The position numbers and the translations under genes were made by a program. Positions 38,601 through 49,882 of a stretch of 64,000 nt of DNA are shown here, piece by piece; the stretch's first letter is position 1, and each line of letters starts with the position of its first letter. Origin of the DNA: Syngnathus acus (taxonomy: Eukaryota > Chordata > Actinopteri > Syngnathiformes > Syngnathidae); NCBI RefSeq assembly GCF_901709675.1, contig NC_051101.1:13539416-13603415 (forward strand), read 5' to 3'. The notes beneath the pieces were generated by a model. The model saw only the letters and a program-made list of their open reading frames with translations. It had not been told where the DNA came from and ran no database searches.

Positions 38601-41600
38601 ATGAAGACATTTTGGGCGTTGTTTATCGCCGCAGCTCTAGCGACAGGTAAGAAAGAATTTTGGCCTCAACTGGGTGGGCCCGCTTCCGCCTCAGACATCG
38701 GGGACATTTTCTTTCACTCAAATTTTTGTCCAAATTCTATTCATCAACTGCAATTTAATGCATTTTTGGGGGCTAGTCCACGAGTGGTCGGTAAACGAGT
38801 AAAACAAATTTGTTTTGTGGTTCAAAAGTCAGTTGGGTGTACAAAATGGCAGTCGGGGGACAAATATGTTTTCCCCATTAACCAGGCAATACCTGCTTGT
38901 TGTGGTGTTGGTTTTTAAAATATTTTCTATACCGCATCCAGCTCCATTTTGAAATACATCATTTCCAGCACGTCTCTTTAAAAATGAAATGATGAAACCC
39001 TTTGATAAGAAGTTATAGTAGGATCAATGAGCATCCAATTTGTCACCATGAAGTGTTTTGATTGCTGCTCAGAGTATGAAGTGATGACATCGCAGGTGAC
39101 TCATGAAAATGGTGTTTCATATTTTGTGTTTAATATATCAATTCTTAAGAGAAGAGAGAAATGTGAAAGAACAACAAAAGGCATCTAAATACTTCACGTC
39201 CAAAGTTTTTGTGCAAGAGCACGTGTATGAATTATTCAAATGATTTTTATTCCGTGTCATTTCAGAGTCGGCCATGGCTGTTTCGGTCAGCAGCCCGGCA
39301 AAGCGCTACGTGGTCATCTTGTTCCAGCCCGTAACGCTCAAATGCAACTTCCAGACCACTGCCACACAACCGCCGGTGGTCACGTGGCGCTACAAGTCGT
39401 ACTGCCGCGACCCAGTGCAGGCGGCGCTCAACCCCAGCAGCGCTGACAACATCCTGTCGCAGAACAACCCCAACTACGACCCCAACATCGAGTGCGCCGA
39501 CAGCCAGCGCACGGTGCGAATCGTGGCCTCCAAGCAGGGCAACTCTGTCACGCTGGGCAGCGAGTACCAAGGACGCAAGATCAGCATCATCAATAGTAAG
39601 TGCATTTGCATTTTTCGGATCATGTCAAAACTAGAAGCAACCTTTCTTGTCTGCTATCGAGTGACCAATGGTTGCTTTAATCCCACCGTGGTCATATTTG
39701 TATTTCTTTTTTTCCTCCCCGCCAGATGCTGACCTGAACATTGCACAGACGGCGTGGGGCGATAGCGGTGTCTACGTGTGCTCTGTCATTTCCTCGCAGG
39801 ATCTCTCAGGCAACGGAGAGGACTACACTGAGCTCATTGTCTTGGGTAAATGCCAATCAACGTCTTCTTTCTACTGGCTTTCTTTTTCTTCTGCTTTCCT
39901 TTCAACCACAAATACACTAAAAGTAATGTGTCAGGTTCGGCGAGACCCCCGTCAAACAGCTTTCGCGTAAAGTAGTTTAAATACCGTCGGATTTGTCCAT
40001 GTGGTGTCGTCGGGTTTAATGGCTAAAAGGCCCCGCGGGCAGGTGTGGTCGTTTTGAGAGCGCACACGATCCAGTAATTGTGGCTTTGTCTTTCTTTCGC
40101 AGAGAGAAAGTCAAATGCTACTGACCTGCTGCCTGGCATTGACTTACTGGTTATGGAAGGTAGTACAAAAGCCCTCAGTGTGACTGCTTTGAGCGCTAGT
40201 GACATAGTCGATCAGAAGTACACATTTTCTCAACACAACGTGGCGCCAACCGTTTTAGTCCGCTTGGGGGAAAAAAGTGAAGCCAGTCAAGAAAGTTTGA
40301 TCAAAGTGAAAGAATAAATTCACGGAACTAAAATACCTTCTTTTCCCGCTTTTTCCTTTTTAGTTTGTTTACGTTTGCAGCGCTGCGGTTGTGTCGTACC
40401 TCGCACGAGCCGGCTCAGCCAGTTTGTCAGGAGAGGTGTTGTTTCTCTCAGATAGGAAAGCAGACATTTGGAAATTAGCCTCGTAATCATTGAGCCTTAA
40501 AAAAAAAAGTTGGATGATTACCTTTGCCAAGCACAGCAAAGTAGCATGTGGTAGCTTTTGTCTATTTGATATACTGTTAGAGATGCACCGATCCGACTTT
40601 TTCAGTTTCGATACCGATGCCGTGGCTTTGCGTATCGGTCGATACCCGATACCGATCCGATATTATGGTTGACTTAACAAGCTACATACCTCTACATGTG
40701 GAACAGAAAAGACTAAAGGCAATGGCATCAGGCATGACTACACAGTTCATTCCTAAGACAAAATGTAACAAGATAAAGCAGATTCATGCAATGAACTATT
40801 TATTTGTAACAAAAATTGTGCAACAGCAGCAATAAAGTGTATCAGCATTTAAATTCAAGTAAATTAGGATACAAACTTCTTAAAAAAAAATATATACAAA
40901 TGTTGCAGCTGAAACTGCACTGGGCAAATATAGAAAGGGTGATCAAGCACACAGTAACCAAATATTAAAATAAATAGTAAACATGTAAACATTAGGTGCC
41001 GTTCCACATCACTCATGACCTGTTGATGCTCTAAATGCTCATTTAAGCAGCAATGAGAAGTGCTCCCTGAAAACAAGCTCCGCTTAGTACTAGTACTATA
41101 ACTGGCAGTACTACCACCACCCCTGGCAACATTAGCTTTGCGGACATTACAAACTGCCGTCGAGCTAGTTGGCGTGTTCAGTTTAAAGTACCTCCACACA
41201 GCTGACTCTTTCGTTCGCTCCATGTTTGCGTTTGTTTAGAAAACTCTTGTGGCATGCGGCACACGTGCTGCTGACGTATGACGTAGCCGCGTCCCGCGGC
41301 ACACGTGCTGCTGACGTATGACGTAGCCCGCGTCCCAATAGATTAAGGAAAGGATCGGCTCACAGATCGGCTGCATTTTCCGATACCCGATCCATCAATT
41401 TTGTTGATATCGGGGCCGATATCCGATCCAGATATCGGATCGGTGCATCTCTATATACTGTAACTTAATTTCTCAAATATCAGCTGTGAAATTGAAATGC
41501 GGGGCACATTTGAACCATTTTAGAACCAAAACATCAGCACACACAATGTAACTTTTTCAGTTCAAGTGAGGAGTCTCTTGAACGTGACTTTGTGACTTCA

Positions 41601-43758
41601 TTTGGCGTTGCAGGGAGCGCCGCCGCCGCCATCCATTCTTGCCGTTTGGCCATAAGATTCCTTTTTATTTTCTTGTAAACTGCAGTTGGACTTGAAATAA
41701 ATGATTGTAATGGTTGCTATTCACTGTATGTATTTCTAATGTATTTAAGTTTTTGTGTGTTTTTCTTCTTTGATGTCCAGATTGGCTGCTGGTGGTGGTC
41801 GTGGTGTTGGCCTTCCTGCTGCTGCTGCTGCTGATCGGCATCTGCTGGTGTCAGTGCTGTCCCCACACGTGCTGCTGCTACGTCAGCTGCCCCTGCTGCC
41901 CCGACCGATGTTGCTGTCCGCGGGCACGTGAGTACTCGTCAAAAATCCACTTTTTGTCATTTACTCCTACACCGATAGATTCACAAACATTAACATGGCA
42001 TCTCTGCTTCCGCAGTGTACGAGGCGGGGAAGGCGGTGAAGAAAGGCATGGCCAACCAGTACGCCACCGTCTACGCGCCGAGCATGTACGCCCAGCCGGC
42101 CTACAGCGGGCCACCCGTCCACCAGCCCGCTATGCCGCTGCTTCCTCTGCCCAACGGTGTCGGGGTCCCGCCCTCACAGAACGGTTACGGACGCGAGTAC
42201 GACGGCGCAAGCTCTGGTAAGGGGGGAAAAAAAATAATTACAGGGAAAGTGATTACCTGTTAGTGTGTTTAAATTAATTGGAATGTCATTGTTTGTCTGG
42301 AGTGGGTCAAGGCTCCCAGGTGCCTCTGCTGCATGGCCAAGATGGCGGCGCCGGTGGCGACCATAGTAAGTCAACAGAAAGATTGTGTGAACCATGCCAA
42401 AAACGACTCTGTATTGTTGTAGTCACTGTATTTATGGAAGTACCGGCGAATATGTTTCATTTCCTCAACCAATGTCACCTCCAGCTCGGAGTGGCTATCG
42501 CATCCAGGTGGACCCTGACGGCAACGCCACGCGCGCCATTTACTACATGGAGAGAGAGCTCGCCAACCTGGACCCATCCAGACCCGCCAACTACAACCGC
42601 TGTGAGTCACTCGGTCGTGTCATTCTTGGCCTGCTAGATGATGTGAACCTAGTCTTGTTACCTGGTGAGCGTGGGTTCCAAACCGACGTCTCGTTGCCTG
42701 TTCTCAGTGGACAACGTGAGCGAGGTGACTTCGCTGCACGACAGCGCCGACCCGCGATCCCGCGGCGGTCGCGCGCAGCCGCCGGCGCTGTCCACCTTGT
42801 ACGATGACGACGAGGGCATGAGCACCATCAGCAGCGTTTCGCAACACATGCGCCGCCGCCCGGACGACCCGCCGCGCCGTGGCCACATGAACGAGCGGGC
42901 CCGGGCCCGCTCCATGGACAACTTGGACGACATTGGGCGCCGCTACGGCCGTGACGACTACCAGCCGCACCGACGCCCGGACGAGCCCCGAGGCAGGAGA
43001 GGGTGAGTTGCTGCTCTTCAAGCGCGGGCAGTGTGTGGTTAGTCTGATTTGAATCATTTTCTCCTCACTTGACTTTATGGATCATTCCAATTGATTTTGA
43101 AAGTAACCACTTTTCAGGTCTGACGACGACTGGAGCAGCAGCGGCCGAGCTGGCTACGACAGAGACGAGCGCAGACGCCGCGACTACTCCCCGGATGACC
43201 ATCGAAGAGGAGCAGGCGGAGGAGGGTACGGCGCCCTTCCGGGGAAGCGCAGCCGCAGTCGCGACGACCTGATGGATCTGGAGAGGGACCGGCGACCGGG
43301 CGGCGGCCGGGACAGGAGGGACGACTACGACGACAGCATCCTGAGAGAAGCCATGGAGAGGAAGAGGCTGGGGGAGCAGCAGAGGGCTCGCAGCCGGGAC
43401 CGACTGGGAAGCGACGAGGCGCGTTCGGATCGAGGTCGGGCGCCGCCCACCCAGGGGCCCCCGCCCCTGCCTCGGAACCCGCCGTCGGGACCCAGCGCTT
43501 TACCGCCACCCTACAGCGACGACGAGAGCATGGCATCGTCTAAGAAAAGCAACCTGCGCACGGTAAGGGCCAACTCTGGTTGGATTCAACATCTGACACT
43601 CTTGAAGAAATACAGTCGACTCAACCCGAACAAAATCTACTCAGTAGCGCCCTCTGGAAAGAGTCAGCCAGGATTACCCCAAAACCCTTGGAGTTAACCA
43701 TTATTATTCTGTTTTTCCACAGAATGGAGCTGTGAGCCGGGAGAGCCTAGTGGTGTGA
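38601..43758 (+). CDS. lsr: Lipolysis-stimulated lipoprotein receptor (angulin-1)
   Basis: LSR recruits tricellulin to tricellular tight junctions and also acts as a lipoprotein receptor. Eleven exons: 38601-38646, 39266-39595, 39726-39845, 40103-40159, 41781-41927, 42016-42216, 42303-42365, 42485-42601, 42708-43002, 43118-43562, 43723-43758. They total 1857 nt, or 618 residues; human has 649. A signal peptide is followed by one V-type Ig domain (C in LKCNF, and DSGVYVC). Then come a stalk, a Leu/Val membrane segment (about 187-205) and the hallmark palmitoylation-type cysteine cluster [25 protein letters not shown]. The tail is rich in Arg, Asp and Ser, with [22 protein letters not shown] and SEVTSLH blocks shared with human. 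It ends SRESLVV, a PDZ-type end. The small 57- and 63-nt exons are in phase and may be alternatively spliced, as in mammals. Confidence 0.96.
38647..39265 (+). other. lsr intron 1
   Basis: A 619-base intron after the signal-peptide exon. Nothing recognisable. Confidence 0.65.
40570..41461. mobile_element. Non-autonomous hAT-type transposon with target-site duplication
   Basis: In lsr intron 4. The element spans 40578-41453 (876 bp). It begins TAGAGATGCACCGATCCGA and ends with the inverse, TCGGATCGGTGCATCTCTA, giving inverted ends of about 19 bp. It is flanked by perfect 8-bp duplications TATACTGT at 40570-40577 and 41454-41461, the hAT target size. On the - strand (41223 downward) it retains the start of a BED-finger transposase exon (AVWRYFKL...[14 protein letters not shown]), with the second zinc cysteine replaced by Arg. 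The rest of the transposase is gone. A 40-bp direct repeat (from 41256 and 41296) lies inside. Confidence 0.88.
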
Positions 43759-44689
43759 GGGGAGCAAAACAGAAAGCACCGCTTCCCCAAGAAACAAGTA
43801 CTTTTTTTTTTTTAAATTGTACAGTTTTCATTTTATTTTTACTGTGCTGAATTATTTGTTTTTTTTTTTTACCACTTCACTTACCAACCTTTGTTGCAAA
43901 TAGAATTTAAACGTATGTAGTATGTGTGTGAGGGATGCGTGTTGCTTGTTTGTAATTTTATGAATGAAACATTGTGGCTGCCACAAGTGCCTTCAACTGT
44001 ATAAAAGTGTAGATTTAGTTTTACTCAGTTTTATTTAGTTGTTATATAGCCCTAGAGGGATTTTAAGATGTACTTTTTGGAAACACTTTTTTTATCATGT
44101 ACTTTGCTACTTTCTGTAAAACATTTATCAATTTCTAGAATTGTGTTGTACCGCTGACCATGAAAATGCTCGACACACGATGAAAAATGTATTTTACAAG
44201 TAACGCCTGTGTCTTGCTTGGCCATCTATGGAAAGTGACATTTTCAACCACTAGAGGCCGCCACCATCGTGCATGCCAAGAGACATTTGCTTTTAGAATA
44301 TTCCCAACAAATCAAATTAAAAATATGTGTATATATACATTGTGTAAATATAATATGTGTTTCCATTTTATTTGTATTTTTTTCAAGTTTTACATCCATA
44401 TTTTACTTGTTTTTCACCCCTCAGGCTGCCCTTCCCTGCCCTGTAGAGCAGTAACTTATATTCAACTTCGGCAACAGTTAAGATGTTACGTAAAGCCTTG
44501 CATCTACACTTAAAGGTTATTTCTACATTCAAAATTTCCAATTAGGAAAAATTGTTTGGCATGAGCTTCATCTACATGACATTTATGTACACTAGATTGT
44601 CATCCTACTGTAGCCTGTGAAGCAAAATGAAGCATTTTGAGTTTAAAACTGCTAGTAGGGCGTTTGAAAGTGGGAGGACTCGATGACAT
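43759..44689 (+). other. lsr 3' UTR and downstream
   Basis: AT-rich sequence with poly-T runs. It is probably lsr 3' UTR for several hundred bases. I see no canonical AATAAA near the stop, so the end of the transcript is not placed. Confidence 0.45.
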
Positions 44690-44778
44690 CACTCTGAGCG
44701 AGAGAGAGAGTGAGATGAAGACGAAGAGGAGGAGGACGCTGCCTCACATCCATCAATCCATCCCTTCTGGCTCATGAG
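44690..44778 (+). promoter_or_regulatory. Possible mag non-coding first exon
   Basis: A GA-rich stretch (GAGAGAGAGAGTGAGATG...) ends CTCATGAG followed by the donor GTAAGAGC at 44779. mag's start-codon exon begins with its own acceptor (GTTCCAG at 49864), so at least one upstream non-coding exon must exist, and this is a candidate. No direct link can be shown from sequence. Confidence 0.25.
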
Positions 44779-47700
44779 GTAAGAGCTCTCATTTATTCCA
44801 ATATATACAATCAGCTGTCGAAAGCCTCCTTATTTTCGTTTTGGCATGTTTGTAGGCTGCAATAACTTACTGTTTCATATAAATGTTACATTTCACTGAT
44901 GTAGTTTCTATAACAATGCTTTATATAGTAAATACTGTATTTCCCCCACATTTTATTTTTTATAAATATATATTTGTAACATAGAATCTTGAAAATAGTG
45001 ACTCGACAATGACACAAAGTGCTACAAGGAGAGCAGAAATTATTAGTATACACTGATTACTACTAAATTTCTTAAATCTTATACACACATATTGGTTGAT
45101 GAGGCAAATCAATGTAATTCAAAAAATCGATATATAGCATTGTACGGCAGACCTTATTGAAAGCGCTTACATAATGGCCCGCACTCCCTAGGTTGACCAC
45201 CACTGCACTTGTGCAAAACATGCACTCTTCCACACTTTAAAGGGCAAACTTTTTCTTTTGAATGGGACATTCTTCTTGTTTTCTTCCAACATTTTTCTCC
45301 TGTCAACTGGCTTCCATCCATACATAGCTCTCGTCTGCACAAGTGTCCAGAGGCACAATGGCTCCTTTCTTGGTGTGTAGTTCTGTCCAGTAAGCCCCAT
45401 CGTGCTCTCACAACAAGGCTGCAAGTGAATTTGTAGCCAAACGTACTTTTAAAAATGGAAATATCACAGAGTACGTGTCAGAATCTAAGGTTTCATGCTA
45501 AGGCTACACGTTAAAGCGCTAACTAAGGGTGATCAAGAGGTGACAGGCAGAAAGTGAAAAAGGGAATTGTTTGGCTGGTGTACTCTGCGTCCACTTTCCG
45601 GTGTTGTGCCGTCCGTCCGTGTCAGGCAGGCTTGAGTCCCAGAAAGAACAAAGGCTGCTATAGTGTGTTAAGTACACTTTTGGAGTTCCTAGCGCCCCCT
45701 TGGGAATGACTGCTTTGAAGGTCAACTCATTTCAAATTGACCTTACTGCAAAAAAACATTCTATTGCGAAACCGGATCAATGTTAAGTCACAAAATTGGC
45801 AGTCTTGCATTATAAAGTCAATCACAATGCCAAAGTAAACACTGGAAATTGTTTGTCGTACGGAGCAGATCTAATAGGAGTTTGCTATCGGAAATGTTTA
45901 ACAGAGTCAACATTTGAAATTGAGCAAATCTGGAAGGACGAGAATCGCTCAGGATATTTGCGAGACGCCCTTGCTCAATTTTGGCATAATTGCCCACTTA
46001 AGATTCTTTCTGGAAATTGCATAATAATAATAGCATAGTTGCCTAATTAATTGTTTGTTTGACAAAAACAAAACACAAGAAATCCCGCAAACGAGAAGGC
46101 CTCGTTGCTAAACCTTTGTAGATAACCGTGACTGAAAATCTATACAGACATAAAAGGGGAAAAGAAAAACATTTTTAGCGAGTTATTTAGGCTAACATAA
46201 TGCTAGATTGATCGGGCTTTATCAATACAAACTAAAACGTGGCTAATAATATAAATCACGGAGCTCAGTAATAATCTGTGTTTGACGCAGGTGCCCTTCG
46301 AACCTGCATCATTTCTTTTCTTAACTAATTATATTTCAATTTCATCTTTTGAATTAAAAAAGTGAACTCCATTCAAATGTTCTCTTTACTTTTTCCATCA
46401 GGAAATCAATCATGTCACTAAACAAACAATGAAGTGCCTTGGTAGCGGTATTAACAAGACGGCGCCACGTAGCTTGGCATTAACACACTATAGGCAAAGG
46501 AACAGTGCGTCCCTTTGTGGCCAATGTCCGAGGCACGGGGCGAACAATGGCGCCACACTGAAGGAGCGATTGTCATACAGTTAGGGGGAAGGGGGGGCTG
46601 ACGCGGGGGTCACGGTGGTGGGCGTGCGGATGGCGTCGGGGGGCCGAGGCGGGCCGCCCCGGGGCTTGGTACAGAGAGTGGCGCCAGGCTTCTTTGCGTG
46701 ACAGCGTGACAGGGAAAGAACTCGCCTCCAGTGCACAGGTATCTGTCCACCGTTTATGTCTGTGTTCCGAGTCACCTTTCGACTTTGTTTGGTGTCGGTG
46801 TGATGCTAGGCAGAAGACCTTGTATACTGCATTCCATGTCTGCTCTGTGCAATTTCGCCTCTGTCCTGCTAGGCTTGAACTCTTTTACTGTGTTTATCAT
46901 TCATCCGTCAACAAACAAAAACATTTTTGACCATTTCCCATGCATTTGCAAACAGATGCCGGGTCAACAATGATTGATGCTGGTCTGGTCTGCATCATAT
47001 GCAGTATCGATGCAGAAATCCAGTTGGACCTTTTTGAAGTCAAAGTCAGAATTGCTTCAGAAGTGGCTCCTGATAGAAATTCTTCCCATTCCGTTCCTGG
47101 GGCGTCTGCTTGCTTGGCGCCATTTTTTGTTTGTATTTACTCACGTGTGTCGAAGCGGATACCCCCCTTTGGTTCCGAGCGGAAGGCAACGTTCCCAAAC
47201 GGCTGCGGAGGCCCGCGGATCGCCATCTGCCCATTGGCAACTCGATTCTTGTTATGCGCTTTTCTGCCAAATACGGCTCGGATGCTCTGGATGGCCACGC
47301 TTTACGAAAACACACTCAAAATCACCATCTAGTCAGTCTGTCGGTGCTTCTCAAAGCTTTTACACCAAGCGCCACTTGAAAAATATTTTGTTTTCCAAGT
47401 AGCACTCCTTACGAATACCTGGATAGCATTGCTGGTTTCGTTAGCCCATCTATGACATTTCCGACGACGTGGCGGTATTCCCATTCATTTCAACCCAATT
47501 TAGTTCTACCCCGATCAGATGACACACCTTCTGTCGTCTAAAGATAGACAAAACAGTGTTTGGTCCTCGCCAACAATGCAAAACTGACATTTTGACTCAT
47601 TCACCGTGGATTTCCCCAAATATAACCACGGCAAAGTAAACAGACTCGCCTTGTCTTATCTACATACCGGGCTAGCAGCTTTCGCTGTAGCACCTCGAGT

Positions 47701-49864
47701 GATTGGACACTGGCACCGCTCAGTATTTGTGTGTGTGGGGGAGAGTCGTCATGCTTGAAGACCATCTGCTGCTCTTGGTGTATTTTTTAGCCTGGGTGGG
47801 GGTGCGAGGGGCTCTTAGCTTGCGTCACGGCCCGGCAGCAAACTGCACGCTGTGAGCGGGCCTGTTGCGGAGAAGAAAAAAAAAAAATTCCTCCAGTTAT
47901 GCCGTGGTGCACAATGGCACTCCAGTGTTTGTGCCCACAAGGTCTTCATTCTCTCGCACCCTCCGCAAAGTCCCTTTCAAGTCCACTGATGGGAGGTAGT
48001 CACAATGAAAATGTTCTTCTTGGCACAAGAGCAATTCCATATGTTGAAGTATATTTTATCATCCACCAATCCAGCCATTTTCTGGCTGTACTATCAGAGC
48101 CATAAAAAGCCTGATGTCGTCAATGTTCGCTATCCAACTTGGATTTTTATCATTTCATGTCGACTTTGAGATTGTGAGATGGTGTGGTAATGTCCCACTT
48201 GGCACTGGCTTCATTGTCAGGACAATGGCGGCTACAAAAGCCACAGGGGAAGAATGAAGAGGAAGGTCACATAGCTGCGCAACCCACGAGCGTGCTAGCG
48301 CGTCTTACGCTAACACGCGTGTAGCGTAGGCGGGAAGCGGCATGCCGCATGCTAATACTCCCGGCACTCAGCATTCCCGTCGTCCTCGTAGTTTACTCGA
48401 CCTTATATGTTTGATTTATGAGCCACTCGCTCAACTAAGCCTTGATTTGGACCAGTATTTATCTGCAACTTATAAATAACATGAAGTTAGCCCACCCATA
48501 TGCAAACTAAGCAGAAGATCTGACTCCGTCACTCTTCCAAACGTTCCTCAACATACCGTACAAATAACAAGCTCTGCATTCTGCCCACACTTCATATGTT
48601 GCCTTAATGTGACTCAGTCAAATGAAAAAGAATTGTAGAACACTATTCATCATGTCCATCACATAATGTTCTAACGGCTTTCTCTCTGGCAGTTCCTCTG
48701 CCCTCTAGAATTCCAACATCTCAGAGTGGTCAAGCGTGGACGCCGAACAAGAGGCCGGTGAGAGAAGGAGCAGGAGCCTGGCGCTGAGGCTGGTATGAGG
48801 CAAGTGGTTTGTACGAGGAAAGCGTATGTTCTCGTTTGTCCATTCGTCGCTCAATGAGGCCATTGTGAAGGCTGGCGGGGGGGGGGGGGCTCACCGCCTT
48901 TCGGCCTCGACTCACTCGACCGGCTCTCCGCCTTTTGTCCCGGTGCAGATGGCGTAGCTTGACGCAGTTTCGGGATTGTGTGGATCCGGATATCTCAGGG
49001 GGGCGGATTTGATCCGTTTTACCCCATTGGAATGTAATAAAACACTTTTTAAAGTGTTTCTTGATGCCCGTTCTCACTCGTTCGCAGGGAAGGAGAAAAT
49101 CATTCTCAACGTCATTGTGTTTTTAGCAACAGCTAATATAGTAGCCCGGGCGGGCCTTGTTGATCCGAGCTCAACATGGCCAAATCCACTCTCAGGCCTG
49201 CCATCTGTACACAGCGGCTGCCACAGAACGACTCACTTTTGACAATATGGGACTATATTTCCCGCAGAAATGTTGTAAGGCGCGTCAGCGGTCCGCAGAG
49301 CACAGACGGCGTCAGTAATCCACACAAAGCTGATGTGATGCGTCGACAGTGCGAGGCTTTCATTGAGCGGGTTTACGCCATGATGACGAGTGACTTCACT
49401 GATGCTAGCGTTTTTCCTTCTTTGCCATTACAGACTCAATGGCTATGGCCACTATGATGTCATGTTGTGCGCCAAGCTCTATCAGTGATATAGTATTTTT
49501 ATAACAAAAAATGTGGGATTCATGTTAAATCCTTAACTGATGGGAAAAGACCTCTCCATCGCCGTTGTATATTGAATTGTCTGTGATTTGAACATATTAC
49601 CTCTATTTTTGTAGAGAAGAAGGTTGTCAAGCCATCTGGGTGTGAGCAAACACCCACCAGTGGATCCCCTTTTCCTGTGAAACAGCTCTTTGCTTTGAAT
49701 CATCACAATTCCCAAAGGTATGGCAAGATATCACCAAAGCTTCAGAAACGTGAGTGTGAGATGGCGGAAGTGACTCACGCCGGTGACATTTGCAATGTAT
49801 TTTTCTCTCACATGGTGATGATGCACGTGTTAAAACTAACAGGCTACGTATTTGTGTGTTCCAG
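44779..49864. other. Intergenic region or mag 5' intron
   Basis: About 5 kb without a recognised gene. Points of interest are a GC-rich block (46560-46690) with a high-GC3 open frame on the - strand, a GC-richer stretch with an open frame at 47110-47379, and a CpG-containing patch at 48270-48400. A TTTCCCGCAG-containing open segment lies at 49176-49457. None shows a known protein motif. Part may be regulatory sequence for mag. Confidence 0.4.
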
Positions 49865-49882
49865 AGGTGTGGAGTGGACGCC

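Noticed and set aside
39262-39570. 102-codon - strand frame opposite lsr exon 2
   Set aside because: Shadow of the real Ig-domain exon on the + strand, which has conserved residues and splice sites.
47046-47402. Overlapping frames of 89-142 codons on both strands
   Set aside because: No motif, no consistent splice borders, and frames overlap on both strands. I cannot support a gene.
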